DNA from: Alnus glutinosa
Lineage: Eukaryota; Streptophyta; Magnoliopsida; Fagales; Betulaceae
DNA length: 64,000 nt
NCBI RefSeq assembly: GCF_958979055.1
Contig: NC_084887.1
Span: 9,760,501-9,824,500, forward strand
Reading direction: 5' to 3'
Shown here in pieces: positions 22,793-35,540 of the stretch. Made by a program: the position numbers and the translations under genes. Each line of letters starts with the position of its first letter. Within the stretch, counting starts at the first letter, position 1. Under the pieces are notes generated by a model. It saw only the letters and a list, made by a program, of their open reading frames with translations. It was not told the origin of the DNA and searched no databases.

Positions 22793-23078
22793 TGATCCAA
22801 TACTATGCGTCTATGCCCAATCTCTCTACTCATGCAAACCAGTGAAATGTTGTGAAACTGAACCCAAAAGGCTGATTTGAAAAACTGCATGTTGTTTGGT
22901 GGTGTAATCTTGTAAAAGTCCTGCAACACTATAATGTTTCTGTGCAAATATTCACTACGGCATAGCATATTCTGTTCATATATGCTCATTTGAACAATTA
23001 CTTCGTCATAACTTTTGCCATGAAATGGCCTTTGAACGAATAAAAGCCTTCTTCCAAAGACATGCTAAAAAGCAATAA
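22793..23078 (+). pseudogene. Tyrosine aminotransferase-family 3' end, truncated copy 2
   Basis: Nearly identical to 3,234-3,523, differing by scattered substitutions and small indels, and ending in the same ERIKAFFQRHAKKQ plus TAA (23,034-23,078). As in copy 1, the middle of the last exon is shortened and no other TAT exon is present. It lies 12 kb downstream of the intact gene, across the retroelement nest. Confidence 0.7.
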
Positions 23079-23560
23079 GAATTACTTGTTGATTTTTCAT
23101 TGCAGACATCATTAATTAGTTTTGGTTATTGTGACCATAATTTAATGCGAGAGCGGAACTAAAATTTTGGATGAGGAATAAACTAAGCACAATATTTTTA
23201 GAGAGTAAAAAGTTAATTTTTTAGAGTCTATTCCATTAAAAAAAACATTTAATTTTTAGGTTTTTTTTTAAAAAAAAAATTGTGGAAACCACCTTGAAGC
23301 TTAGGGGGGCGATTGCCCCAGCCTCAACGTTGTTCCGCTCCTGACTAAATGCTTTAAGTCTCAAAGGCCCAGGGAGCGTTGAAGTTAGTGATGTATAATA
23401 TGCTAGTTCTTCCCCTAGGGCTTAAGAAAAGGATGTCTTCGTTCGGAGTAAATTTCCCCAAATTCAATCTATTAAATTAATATATTTTCTTAAATAAAAA
23501 TGTATGGGAGAATCACATGTTCTAAAAACATATGTTACATGTTTTTGTTAATCCTATTGT
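23079..23560. other. No gene seen
   Basis: AT-rich spacer without coding frames or recognised repeats. Confidence 0.4.
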
Positions 23561-23564
23561 GCTC

Positions 23565-24311
23565 CGTTTCTTTGGGCGTAAAATATTTTATGGAAAATAT
23601 TTTCTATATTTTTCGATATTTGGTGCAACTGAAAATAATGGTCAGCGAAAATCATTTTCAGTTTGATCGTAAAAGCCTCTTTAATTTTTAAAAAACGTAA
23701 CTCATTTTCTAGATTTAAATTCTTCATTCTTGCACGCACGTTTGTGGAAGTCCGCCACCGTTGGGGATTAGAGTTTGTTGGTAGCTTAAATCTACAGCTG
23801 AAAGGTCCCCGAATTTTGGTATCCAATTGAAGAAATCTGACAAGCCAAATTCCAACAAAAGAAGTCGGAATCCGACTAATGCCAGAATCCGGCACGTCAG
23901 GCCATCGTCTACTGATTCCGGTGAACCAGATTTCGGCCAAACTGGCGAAATCTAACCAGTACGGTCAGAATCCGGTTATACTCTGCCAGATTCCGATCAG
24001 TTTGACCGAAATCTGGTCATTTGTGCCGGATTCTTGCCACCTTCACCGAAATCCTACGAACACAAATTTTGATGAAACTGGCCAGTATGGTCAAAATCCG
24101 GCCAATTTTTCTAAAATCCGGCAACAGTAGCCGGAATTTGATGAAAGTGGCAAAAATCCTGCTGACCAGTGATGGAATCTTATCACCAGTAGTTTTTCAT
24201 CGTTGATGATTTTTTCATAAAAGTCAAATACCGAAAAATTATTTTCAAGGAAATTATTTTTTTGAAAAATGATTTCTTAGAAAATATTTTAAGACAAAAA
24301 ATATTTTATAT

Positions 24312-24335
<24 letters not shown>
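23565..24335. mobile_element. Large MITE with internal CCGGAATC-type repeats
   Basis: The left arm (CTCCGTTTCTTTGGGCGTAA, then ATATTTTATGGAAAATATTTT) is mirrored by the right arm (ATTTTAAGACAAAAAATATTTT), as in the MITE at 9,827. The interior (23,850-24,180) is unlike it: a degenerate direct repeat of roughly 30-40 bp built around CCGGATTC, TTTGACCGAAATCTGGTC and GGTCAGAATCCGG. It is non-coding and ends in a poly-A run at 24,314. Confidence 0.45.
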
Positions 24336-24339
<4 letters not shown>

Positions 24340-24344
<5 letters not shown>

Positions 24345-25087
24345 GGGCATAAAAATACATGTGACAATCATATTGGTAAAACAAAACCAATAAACAGGAA
24401 AATTTTCCTCAAACTACTTTTAACAAAACCAAAAAAAAAAAAAAAAAAAAGGATGAATATTTTCAACTGCGACTACTTTTGTTTCAAACCAAGGCCTTTT
24501 TTCTTTTTTTTTTCTTTTTTTTTTTTTTTTTTTGTTGTCTTAAATTTCAAACCAACACTAAACAATATAATATTCCGACTCTGTCGAAATGGATGGCCTC
24601 TTGTAGAGCCCCGCAGCAGCACATCTCTGCTCCCTATGGTACATTTACCCTTCTCCGACCCCATAATCCACTTTGACAAAATGATATAAATCCAACGGCT
24701 AAAAATACGCCCAAAACACATCAGCAATCTTGCTCTTTGACCCTAAACCATCCAAAAGCAGAATCTTATCACCAAGCCCATGATTTAGCCTATCATGTGA
24801 ACCCCCACTAAAGTCTAAACGGCCGAAAACAAACGGCCCATAATTTATTACCGTTGTAGCTCACGGTCCCACTGTCCCCCGCCGTTAAAATTTAAAAATC
24901 AAAGCCTAACGGCTACTTTACCTCGAGCTTATTTTCAAGAACCAAGAGACCTGTCCAAAACCCTCTTTGAAAATTCTCTCTTCAATCAAAACCCAAAACA
25001 AAGCTTTCTCTTCTTTTAGAGAACCCAGAAATCTTTTCTTCTCTTATTTTCATAGTCTGATCACGTAAACTCTTATTTTCATCATCA
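24340..25087. other. Spacer and presumed promoter/5' UTR of the reticulon gene
   Basis: Poly-A/T runs at 24,430-24,450 and 24,500-24,533. 24,880-25,087 is CT-rich, like plant leaders. No clear TATA box was picked. Confidence 0.4.
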
Positions 25088-25849
25088 ATGGATTCAACGC
25101 CGCCTTCTCATCGATGGTCTCGAATAAAATCGGCCTCTCGTCTCGGAAGAATTGGAGATCTCAATGTCGAAAGTGAAGAGTCTCCCAATCTCTCCCTTGA
25201 TCTCGTCCCATCGCCAACACCCAAGAAGACCCCATCACCATCCAAATTGTCTGTAAGAACTCCCAATTCTCTTCCCCTTCAAGAGCTCTTGCTTCTTTCA
25301 GGTTCTCCACTACGAAAATCCAGGACCCGTCTCGACATGGGTGAGGAGCCGGTGGATCCCGCAGGTTCTCGCCGGCGGCCGTGCAAAAGTAGGACAACTC
25401 AAATGGGTCTACTGGGTTGTGCCTCGCCGAGGAATGCTCGAAGGTCCAGGAGGCGATCAGAGCTTGAGATTCGAGAAGAGAAGGAATTGGGATTGGTGGA
25501 AGAGATTGGAAAGCTAAGGAAAAGGAGGCATAGTGGGCGGTCGAAGAAGGAGAAGCTGAGTTTAGTTCCTTCTATGCCTTCCTCAGCTTCATCTCCAAGT
25601 AAGTCTGAAAATCTATTTTCTATATTCTTTCAATTTTGCTGTCTCTCTCTTTCTTTGGGATTTTAGTGACTGATTTGTGCGATTAGAAACCGAAGATGAA
25701 GATGGAGGCAATCTTGATAGAATTGGGCAGCTTATAACTGATTTGATTATGTGGAGAGATGTTGCCAAGTCAAGCCTTTGGTTCGGCTTTGGAACTCTTT
25801 GTATCTTGTCTTCATGCTTTACTAGTGGAATCAACTTTAGGTGTGTATT

Positions 25850-25898
<49 letters not shown>

Positions 25899-28461
25899 CA
25901 ATTTAACTGTACTATCAAGAATTATGACATGCCCCCTATCATAATTGCAGCATTTTCTCGGCGATATCCCAACTGGGACTTTTGATTTTGGGTGCATCAT
26001 TCTTCTCGAATTCAATCAGTCAGAGGTTACAACAAGTTCTTCATCATGTTATGTTCCAATGCGCGTTATTTTCTCCATTTTCTAAGTTACAGGATTTGAT
26101 GAAATTGCAGAAACAATATCGAAAAGAAGCGCGATCTTAAGCTTAAAGAAGATGACATTTTTCGTCTTGCTAAAGCGATACTTCCAGCTACAAATCTTGC
26201 AATTTCAAAGACAAGAGAGATCTTCTCAGGAGAGCCATCCATGACTCTCAAAGTAACAATTCTAGAATCTCTTATTCACATTTGACACCATGTCGTCTGA
26301 GATTGCTTGACTCAAATCAGCCCACAATTTTCTGGTCACAGGTAGCTCCATTCCTAGTTTTAGGAGCTGAGTATGGGCACCTTATAACACTATGGAGGCT
26401 CTGCGCAATTGGTATGCTCACTCTAATACTCATGGAGATCTCCCAATTACTGGTTGAGAAATGCTATTTAGTAAATTGCCCTACGATTAGGATGGCGTTA
26501 GGGTGAAAATCAGCCCTTAATTTTTTCTTTTAACAAACCCTTATTGATTCAAATACTGATTTTTACCATCAAATCATTTCAGTAGTATGACAGTCATATA
26601 GCAATCTACTAAATAGCATTACTCTTATTGGTTTAATATGATTGTCATGATCAACATATACGAGCTTGTTTTTTTTCTAATTGTGGTCTTATCTTGTTCT
26701 TAATTTGAGGATATATTTGGTTATTGTTTCGATGAGCAGGATTTTTTATCAGCTTCACTATCCCAAAACTGTATTCATGCTACTCCAGTCAGATAAACCA
26801 AAAAGGTATTCCAAAAACAATAAACTTAAACGGTCTTGTCTTCATGCCCATGATTCACTAACGCCAAGAGGCTTTTGGCTATGCAGTTGAGTGCTTGAAA
26901 TGGTGGGCGTTGGAAGCATGGGGTGCTTGCTCTCACAAGAAGATTGTGGCTGCATCAGCTGTCACAGCCTTTTGGAATCTGTCAACTCTAAAAACCCGTA
27001 TTTTCACAGGTAATTTCCAGACAATTTTGTTACGTTTCTGTTTTAGGATTTCAATGTTCACAGCTTATTAGATATCTGCATTAGTTCCAACCAATTTATG
27101 AAAGTTCAAAACAAAGAGAAAAGACTGGGTTTAGATTCAATAATGTTATAACATTCACTCTTATTGCTACTACTCGATGTGGATCAATCTATTTAAACAC
27201 TTATACTCACACATGTATGTAGCATATTTAACACTCATCATATGGGGAATTCAATGCTCACAAGAGATCATGTAACGACTTAAAGAAAGCATTAATCACA
27301 TCTGTGATTCTCTAGAATCACTAGTTTCAACTAGTATATATAAGCAACGAGAGACTTAATTAACACCCACTCTATATGAGCGACTAATCTTTCCAACCAT
27401 AACCAATCCACCTTGAATGGGATATTACGATCTACCTTGCCCCGGCCCGCAACATTGTCCACCTTGTCGCTCTTATCTCTGTTAACTGATGTTGGAATTA
27501 GCCACCCACTCACATGTCTATCAATTTGCTTACATTATGGATGTCATCTATCCACATTTATCGTCCACTTTTGCCGCATACCACCATCTATCAATTTACC
27601 ATGCAATTAACACTCATTATATTGAATCCAACGCCTACAACCAACCATAGGAGTTACCACATCTCTATTGTAAATGTTATCTAATATGCATCATCCTAAA
27701 GGACAATCATCCACCTTGAAAAGGATCAAAATCAATTTACCTTGTTGCACATCATCTATACTTACGATACTACTATTTTGGGAGATAAAAACTTGGGGAA
27801 GTCTCCAAGTAAGATCTTGATATACATGTTAGGACACCACTTTAATTGAAAACCTTAATTTATAGGTGGACCTAATTATATTATATCAACTACTTATTCC
27901 TATGACCACTAACCGATATGAGATTTAACCACTTATACTTGTAATTTGTGATTTTTCCCTATAGATGATGTATATATGATGTTATCCGTGAACTCATAGA
28001 TAGTTTAGCATAGAGTCTTAACGGTTTTTCTTTCGATTATTTTGTTTTTTAAGAGGTTGACTGACATGAAAAGCTACTTAAATACGTCATGTCAAACGAT
28101 GTAAAATAAGTAGGATAAATGAGTGTTAAGAGTCGGTCTAACTCTTTAGCATATAATCTGTGAATTCAGCAAGTCTGTCTAAATCCCAATTCATAAATAT
28201 AACCTCTACTGTTCATATCCCTTTAATTCATAAATATAATTGGTAAATTTCTTTGTTTTCATTTTTCTTATATCTAACGACGTGTAATCTCTCTCATTTG
28301 CAGCATTTATATGTCTGGTTATACTTCGATACTGCCGACAGCATCTAGCACCGAAATTGGAAGAAGAAGGTGAAGCAGAAGAAGGGGGGGAACAAGGGCA
28401 GCAACAGCAGCAGCAGGCATTGGTTGTGGTGGGACAAGGTTGCCCAAAAATAGTAGCTTGA
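25088..28461 (+). CDS. Reticulon-like protein, RTNLB17/18 type, 8 exons
   Basis: Membrane-shaping protein of the tubular endoplasmic reticulum. Exons: 25088-25598, 25687-25840, 25951-26025, 26111-26252, 26342-26411, 26740-26805, 26887-27009, 28304-28461; all introns GT-AG, joined frame open for 432 residues, close to the length of Arabidopsis RTNLB17. Residues 1-183 form a long basic, serine/proline-rich N-terminal region (SRRRPCKSR, RNARRSRRRSELEIREEKE), the feature separating this subgroup from short RTNLBs. The reticulon domain starts near residue 184 (LITDLIMWRDVAKSSLWFGF), with a first hydrophobic hairpin (LCILSSCF; AISQLGLLILGASFF), a charged loop, a second hairpin (WRLCAIGFFISFTIPKLY) and a further hydrophobic stretch (AFICLVILRY). 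The C-terminus ends in a GluGlu/poly-Gln tail. The start is the first ATG of the long exon-1 frame. Intron 7 (1.3 kb) carries an LTR-like scrap. Function is by family. Confidence 0.9.
25854..25896. repeat. (CT)n microsatellite in reticulon intron 2
   Basis: About 43 bp of pure CT dinucleotides immediately after exon 2. Confidence 0.95.
27272..27400. repeat. LTR-like scrap in reticulon intron 7
   Basis: Begins TGTAACGACTTAAAGAAAG and continues with CACATCTGTG and CACTCTATATGAGCGA. The same phrases occur in order at 36,229-36,420 and partly at 11,640-11,750. Confidence 0.5.
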
Positions 28462-28549
28462 TTCACCTTACAGCAATATGTTTGTTCATTACTACAAGAG
28501 TCAGCTAATACTTGATGCTGAACGATAAAAAGTGGCTCATCCGTGTAAT

Positions 28550-28555
28550 AATAAA
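28550..28555 (+). terminator. Candidate poly(A) signal of the reticulon gene
   Basis: AATAAA 89 bp after the stop codon. Confidence 0.4.
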
Positions 28556-28823
28556 AGGCTTGAATTTATTCTTTCTTATATTCTAGAACCAATGTTTTTA
28601 AAATTGTCAATACATAAAGGACAAAAAAAAAAAAAAAAAAAATGTTTTTAAAATTTTGTGTTTTAAATCTGGCTTTCTACATCGGCCAAATAAGACCTTT
28701 AGAGCCGCCACCCCCCTATTGGGCTGACTCGTTGCCCCTATGTTGGAAGCGGCCGCAAGTCACTCCAAGATAGGGCGAACCACTCTGAATCATTTTTTTA
28801 ACTTTTTTTTTTTTCTTTTAAAG

Positions 28824-29239
28824 CGTTAAATGTCTTATTGGTACAAAGCCACGTTGGTTTTAAATAAGGTATTATTTTTTTAAAAGGATAAAAATATCTT
28901 ATTTGGCACGTGTGGTTACCCAGTTGATATCATTTGGACTCCGTCTGTTTTTTTAACGGTAGTCCACGTCATTTCCCTTTAAATACTGATACCTGTCCCG
29001 AATTCTACGTGGCAGTGTATCTCAAATTATATTCAGGCTTTTACTACCACGTAGGACAAAAATTATTAAAAAATGACATTTAAAAATTAAGAAGAAAATA
29101 TTGGGGGCACCCACTTCCCATTTGGCATTGGGGTGGCTAAACCCACCCCTATGGCCATTGGCCAATCCTAAAAGAAAAATAAAATTCCTTTGGCCTTTTG
29201 GGGTGGCCGCCATAGCTTTTAGGAGCTATTGGACCAAAT

Positions 29240-29280
<41 letters not shown>

Positions 29281-29690
29281 TGTTGGCCCTTAGGAGAGGT
29301 CTCGGTCACTCTCATTTTAGCTACTAGGGTTACCGACACTACCATTTTGGCCTAGGGAATGGTACCCTGGCTGGCCATAGGGTGACTCGAAATGGCGACC
29401 ACCCCCAATATTTTGTTCCTAGTAATTTTTTTTAATAATTTCTTCATTCTATGTGGTATTAAAAGAATGTATCATCTGTGATACATCGTCATGTAGAATT
29501 CAGGACAGGTATTAGCATTTAAGGTTTAAGGGGGTGACGTAGATGGCCATTAAAAAAATTGGACATAGTCCAAACATAAGTATCAACTGTGTATTTTCAT
29601 TAAAGACAGGTATCCTCCATGACACTTTTTGAAACCAATGCGGCTTTTTGATTCTGAGCATAACCACATGTATCAATAAAGTATTTAACC
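28824..29690. mobile_element. GC-cored inverted-repeat element
   Basis: Arms 28,824-29,085 and 29,415-29,690 are inverted copies: CGTTAAATGTCTTATTG against the reverse of CAATAAAGTATTTAACC, and GATACCTGTCCCGAATTCTA against the reverse of TAGAATTCAGGACAGGTATT. The core (29,101-29,410) holds GGGTGGC/CCACCCC words plus a long poly-T run (29,241-29,277). Non-coding. Same architecture as 41,377-42,216 and 60,646-61,657, with unrelated-looking arms. No target duplication resolved. Confidence 0.6.
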
Positions 29691-29751
29691 TTTTTTTTTT
29701 TAAATGAAAAAACGGCATTTTCATCTAATCTTTGGTATTTATTTTTAAAAA

Positions 29752-32700
29752 TAGGGAAAACTCTCATGAACTTTCATCACTTTTGCAATGTCTATTCCAA
29801 AGTTCAAAAATCATCAATTTAATATATCGAATGTCACGCCCCCGTTTTGGTATATAAGGGAAACGTGAGTTTGAGTACTAAAATCATATTAATGGAAGCG
29901 TGCATTTATAACATATAAATTTAAAACTTCCTATTTTTAGACCTTTCTATTAATAATTCTTTACAACACTTTGAATCCTCTAAAAGAAACAAAACATACT
30001 ATACAATACTAGGGTTTGGCCGGTTCATCACGAACTATCGCTCTCAGTGAGATCTACGCCCTTACAAGAAAAAGACTTCGTCTTACTGCTAACATCTGGA
30101 AAGGGGTGGAGGGAAAAAGGGGTGAGTTCGACAACTCAGTAAGGAAAATACAACACCAGGGGAATAAAACATGTTATAAACCTTTATGTCATAATCTTTA
30201 GTCATGCATAATGACAGATTTATTCTACTCACTGATAAGAATTATTTTCACATATGATGAATTGCATAATGTAAATTGATTTACAACCTAAACCAATAGT
30301 ATGTTGATTTTAATTTATTTTAGATGAATTAAGTGTTTTTGAGTATATTAAAATTATAATAATGTTTAAAAGTATGAATATGATATGTAATTTTAGATTG
30401 AGTATAAGTTCAAGATTCAAGTTATGAATAGTTGTCTGAGATGTGATATGCTAGGCTGTTTATGTTTTACAAGAAAACACATATTAAAGCATGATTCATA
30501 AAGTGAAATGTATTGTTTTAGGACAGGTGGCATGGCATATGAACAATTAAATAGAATTTGAAGAATATGAATAATGGTATAAGAATGACAGTTTATTATG
30601 AGAATGACAGTTTATTATGATCCAGTAATTTCTTTTTATCAGTTTTCTATTTAATCCTTTCTCTGTGGTTTAACCCTTTATAGACTCTAAACCGCTGTTA
30701 CCCGTGAGCGGAGCACGTTGGCTTTTGTCACACAGACCTATGGACTCAGCCTGTCGTCACAAGGGAGAGCCGGTTCCGAGTTGGGGATCTTCCCTAGGTG
30801 AAGGCCAACATCGGCTGGTAGCACACACCAACACATGGTATGCTTGCCATGCTACCCTATGGGTACCAATCCTAGCTGTAATAGTGCCTCAGGGTTAAAC
30901 AGTTACTGCACATGAACGATTTTCTGTAATACTGTAGGCTCTGCTTTATCTGTAAACTTTATTTCAAAACTGTAAGAGCCGCTTTTATAACTGTAGTCAT
31001 GTGCAGAATTTAACTTTAGATTCTCTTTTCTTTCAAAACTGTATTCATAAATAGAGTCATTTATTTTGAAATGCTCTATAGTCATAACTTTCAAATGCTC
31101 TCTTTTTCATCATTGCATATTTCACAACTTTGAAATGCTCTTAATTATGACTGTAATTATGCATAAATCATAACTTTAAATATGCTCTTAATCATATCTG
31201 TGAGTATGCATAATTCATAATTTTAAAATGCTCTTAATCTTAACTATAATTATGCATAAATCATAATTCTTAAAAATGCTCTTAACCAAAACTGTGATTT
31301 ATGCTCAAAAATTCTTAAACAATATCATATGAGTAATAAAGCTTGGCATTAAAAATCGCATGAGCAACGCTTTGTAAAATTCCCCAACACTTTTTCAAAA
31401 GATTTATAATAAAATCTTGTTGGGGTTTTTTCGGTGTTGTATCCCCTTACCTGGATTTGCCATTGACATCAGGATCGAGCTTTAACCTAAATAAAACACA
31501 AGGATAAATTTAGCTGAGCGTTCTGAAATTTCAATTCTAAGACTTAAACTAAATTATCCTATATGTATATTCTATAAACAAAAATCACTATCCAATTACA
31601 GCATAATTTATATACATAAATCAACATCACTACTTCGATAGACCAAATCCTCAACCCCTTAGAAATTTCAACATGAACTCATTCGGACTAATCCACAGAA
31701 AATCCCCCAAATCCAAATTTCAATTAACTAACACACTCTCAATAAAAACCCAAATACAACCTTCAACGGGAATTTAAAATCTTTCATCACTAATACTCAA
31801 CCAAAAACTTTCCAGAATTTGTCCTCAATTTAATCAAAAGAAATCAAAATTTCCAATATTGATATCCAGCCCAAAAATCCTCAAAATAGCACTTCACAGT
31901 ATAACTTTTCTCAACAATTCTTACCCAAAAGCAATAGCCTCTTAGCCATCTCACAATCCAATCCACAAAACCACCAATCAAAATATTCATCTTCAAATCC
32001 ATAATATAATTCAATAGTAAAAATCAAATAACATCCATATCAAAATCATCTATAATCCGATCAACAAGGGAATCGATAATAAACTGATCATAAAATTTAT
32101 ATAGTTAGTCAAACCAACCGACTAACATCCAATTCTAGAACATTACTAGCAACTGGTTAAAATACTACACCGTGATCATTAACAACCAAAAATCATTTAA
32201 AATTCATCAAAATCCCAACCATAAAACAAATTACCAACTTCCACAAAACTGCTCGAACCCACAAAATAAGGAACACAGTCATAACACATATTCACTCACA
32301 ATTAGCTGCATCTTAATAACCGACTTAGGACAACACACCATACTATCCAAAACAGAGTGTCGAGTTGAGCTTCAAAGCTGCTCGGGTTCAATCAAAAACA
32401 CAGCTTAACCAAAATACACATAACCGAAAGACACAAATAATCGGTTAAACTCACAAAACACGGAACACTCAAAATCCATCCCAAAACTATCTTCTAATTC
32501 AGTTATCACAACATAAATGCACCCAATACCAGTATCTATAATCATAAATCGATCGGTTAACCACATAGCCAAAACAAGAAGTAAACACCCAAAAAAAATC
32601 GAGCGAACCCACAAAGGTCAAAATAGGGGAAATCAATCCAATCTTCAAAACATTTTCAACCGAAACAAGGAAGACAACCAAAAATAAGGGAATCGATTTT

Positions 32701-34045
32701 CAGTGCTAAATCGGTTTGGCCAAGCACATCAAACGGGAGACACCCATTCAAAAATACCCAATTCAAATTTCAACTACAACAAACCAACTAAATCAAATAA
32801 TCCACAAAATTTACCTTGAGAATTTCTTTAGAAGGCTACCGGAAATTACTGAGAAGAGCAGAGAAACCGGTCTGATTTCTCGCCGGAAATCGCCTCCTCC
32901 AACGACCTATAGAAAACGCAGCTCTGTCTCGCCGGAAATCGCGTTCTCCGGCCACCGGACTTCGCCTCTACTTCAACCCACCGGAAATCGCCACTGGAAC
33001 CACCGAAAATCGCCGGAAAAACCAAACTTCCAGCCGTCGGGTTCAATGGGTCACGGGTCGTGAGCCACGGGTTCTCGGGTCTCTCGGGTTTTTTCTGGGC
33101 TCACGGGTCGCGGGGTTCGGCCGGAACAACACCTGGCCCGCCGGAAATAGCACCGCCGGCGTTCCTTGGGTTCTGGGTCCACCGGGTCCTCACTTCCCGG
33201 CCACTCTCTCCCTCTCGGTATCTCTCCCTTTCTCCCGATCTCTGCTTCCCTCTCTATCCCTCGCATCTCTCTCTCACTGGATCTCTCTCAATCTCTCCGT
33301 CTCTGAGCTCTCTCTCTCACTGTCTCACTGTCTTCTCTCTCGCTCAAACTGTGCTCGGCAAGAAGGAAGAACAAAGAAGAAAGAATGAAGAAGGAAGAAG
33401 AGAGAAGAAGAGAATTAATATAAAAAAAAACAACTTGCTCAGCAAGTTTATAAACTTAAGGGTTAAGTTTATTAACTTGAGTTAAAATAAAAAATCTAGT
33501 TAACCCATAGTTAACTTTTATCTAGTTAAATTAACTAGAGTTACTTTTTTTAAAAAATAATTAATAAACATAGGTATTTTTATTTGTTTTAAAAAAAAAT
33601 ATGTTGTCTAATAAAAATTTGGGGTATTACATCGAACTTTCACCATTTTTGAAAGAAGGTACTTGAACTTCAAAACGTCTCAATTTAAGGTATCAATTTT
33701 TTGGAAAGTCTTAATTAGGGGTCTTCCGTTATGATTTTTCATTAAATTTTATCAAAATTCTCAAAATACCCCATCTTTTTTCTTTTTTCTTTTTTTAGGA
33801 AAAACAAGAAGAAGAAAAAAATTGCTAGAATTTAGATGTTGGTTAGAATTTAACAGAATTTGCAAAAATACCATACCTGAATCTTTGAAAAAATTTATAA
33901 TTTTTTTTTTAAAAAAAATAAATACATTAGTATTTTGAAAATTTTGCAAGAGATAGAAAATTCGATACACTAAATTGAAAGTTTTTAAATTTTGAAATGG
34001 ACATTGCAAAAGTGATGAAACTTAAAAGGAGTTAAATGAAGTTTA
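29752..34045. mobile_element. MITE interrupted by the solo LTR at 29,832-33,631
   Basis: The left arm (29,757-29,831) has TTTCATCACTTTTGCAATGT; the right arm (33,955-34,030) has the reverse, GACATTGCAAAAGTGATGAAA, and the two run on as inverted repeats. With the inserted LTR and one TCGAA removed, the remaining element is roughly 490 bp. Confidence 0.6.
29832..33631 (-). mobile_element. Solo LTR of a gypsy-type element, about 3.8 kb
   Basis: The plus-strand edges are TGTCACGCCC (29,832) and GGGGTATTACA (33,631), flanked by a perfect 5-bp duplication TCGAA (29,827-29,831 and 33,632-33,636). Read on the minus strand it begins TGTAATACCCC and ends GGGGGCGTGACA, the form of Tekay-type chromovirus LTRs. 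No PBS, coding region or second LTR copy is recognisable inside, so a solo LTR from LTR-LTR recombination fits best. An unusually long non-coding retroelement derivative is the alternative. The G+C-rich patch at 32,880-33,200 is LTR sequence, not a gene. Confidence 0.7.
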
Positions 34046-34193
34046 ACAAAAAATTATTAGTCCTAGATTAACTCATGTGTTAAAATTGATCAAATAAAAA
34101 ATCTTCTATAACACAAAGTTCGAAATAACATAGAAAATTTTCAAAATATTTTTTCCATCATCACAATTAACGATGTGATCCAGCCGAATATTG

Positions 34194-34302
34194 TTCTCAA
34201 GAAGTAGCTCAATCGGTTGGGGACCATGCCTCATGAAACGGAGGTCACTAATTCGAATCCTCCCTCCTTCTCTTGTGTAGACACGTAAAAAAAAAAAAAA
34301 AA
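34194..34302 (+). mobile_element. tRNA-derived SINE with target duplications
   Basis: Box A-like TAGCTCAATCGGT (34,206) and box B-like AATTCGAATCC (34,252) are correctly spaced for an internal RNA polymerase III promoter. The element ends in a poly-A tail (34,287-34,302). Imperfect 16-bp duplications ATCCAGCCGAATATTG (34,178-34,193) and ATCCAGCCAAATGTTG (34,303-34,318) flank it. Confidence 0.75.
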
Positions 34303-34319
34303 ATCCAGCCAAATGTTGA

Positions 34320-35540
34320 ATTTTTGGATTCAACTTGGTTGCATTCCTTCCATCATATACGGGATCAAACTCAAGCTGAGTTTTGAACGGCTTGTGCCGA
34401 GCCCCTATCAAGTACTCGATCGGCTCAAGTTTGATATTTTTTTAATTTCTCGATTGAAAAAGAAAGCCCAAAGCAGAGGCAAAAATTCTGAAGCAGAAAT
34501 TCTGAAGCAGATGAAAAAGAAAAAGAATATATATATATATATATATATGAAAATAAGAAATGCCCAACAAGAGAACAGTACCTCACGATCGAACTGATGA
34601 ATAGATGAATCAACAAGGTCCATGGAACTGATAAATTAGAAATACCTTTCTTTCTTCTCAGTTTCGCTGTTCCTTGTTGATGAATGAATGAATCTGTAAC
34701 AGGTTTTTGGGGTTTTAGGGATTTTTAGGAGTGAAAAGCGGATTGTAAGGGAGAAAATGAAATGCAATGAATTCTGAGAAAGGAATTGATACTGAATATT
34801 ACTGAATATTAAGATAAATTGGCAATTTCGAGGATGCCAGAGCCTCCAAACATAATCTCTGTTAACCAAAAAGCTACCTCAGTCTATTACCTACTGGACT
34901 TATATACTGTCCATTAGGTATTACAAAAAAACGCATAAGGAATTGAACAAAACGGCTAACCCTTACTGAAAGCATAAAACGACATTAATGAGAACATAAA
35001 ACGCAAGAGTGCTGGACTCCTCCAAAACGCCACCATTTGGGCTTGGGAAAGGTCGACTCCAGATGGCACGCACCTTCCTTGAGCCCACTCTCTTGCTGCC
35101 ACGTACCTCCTTATCTTCTGAACTCATCTGACCCTTCCACACCTTCTCTCTTCAATCTCAATCCCTCTTCAAGCTTCCATCTTTAGACTCCATCCTCAAA
35201 GCTCCACTAGCCGCTTCAAGGAACAACGGTGACAGAATCAAAAAGGTCCGAAAGCTTCCTTTATTTTTTCCCTTGCTTCGCAACCGTTCGAGGAAACGTC
35301 TCAAAGAGCTCGAGATTTTGGCTCTTCCTAGCTTTGTTTGATGAAATTCATAAATAGAGATGCGATAATTTGGAATACTATGATTACTGAGGAATAGGGA
35401 AAGATAAAGAACATAACAAAATACTCATAAAAAAAATAATAAAAAAAAAAAATTAAATGGTATAGTTTAGTATATTTGAATAGAGAATAAAAAGCAGTTT
35501 AATTCTTGAAATTTAAGAAAAATATGCTTAATATTCTAAG
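34320..35540. other. No gene seen
   Basis: Contains a (TA)n run (34,528-34,549) and spacer. 35,060-35,340 is pyrimidine-rich with short broken frames of no recognised family. Confidence 0.35.

Noticed and set aside
33060..33485. 141-residue frame in the G+C-rich patch
   Set aside because: Lies inside the solo LTR; low-complexity Ser/Leu composition from CT-rich sequence.
35063..35345. Possible first exon with a transit-peptide-like start
   Set aside because: Frames are broken within about 70 bp and no following exon or conserved motif was found.
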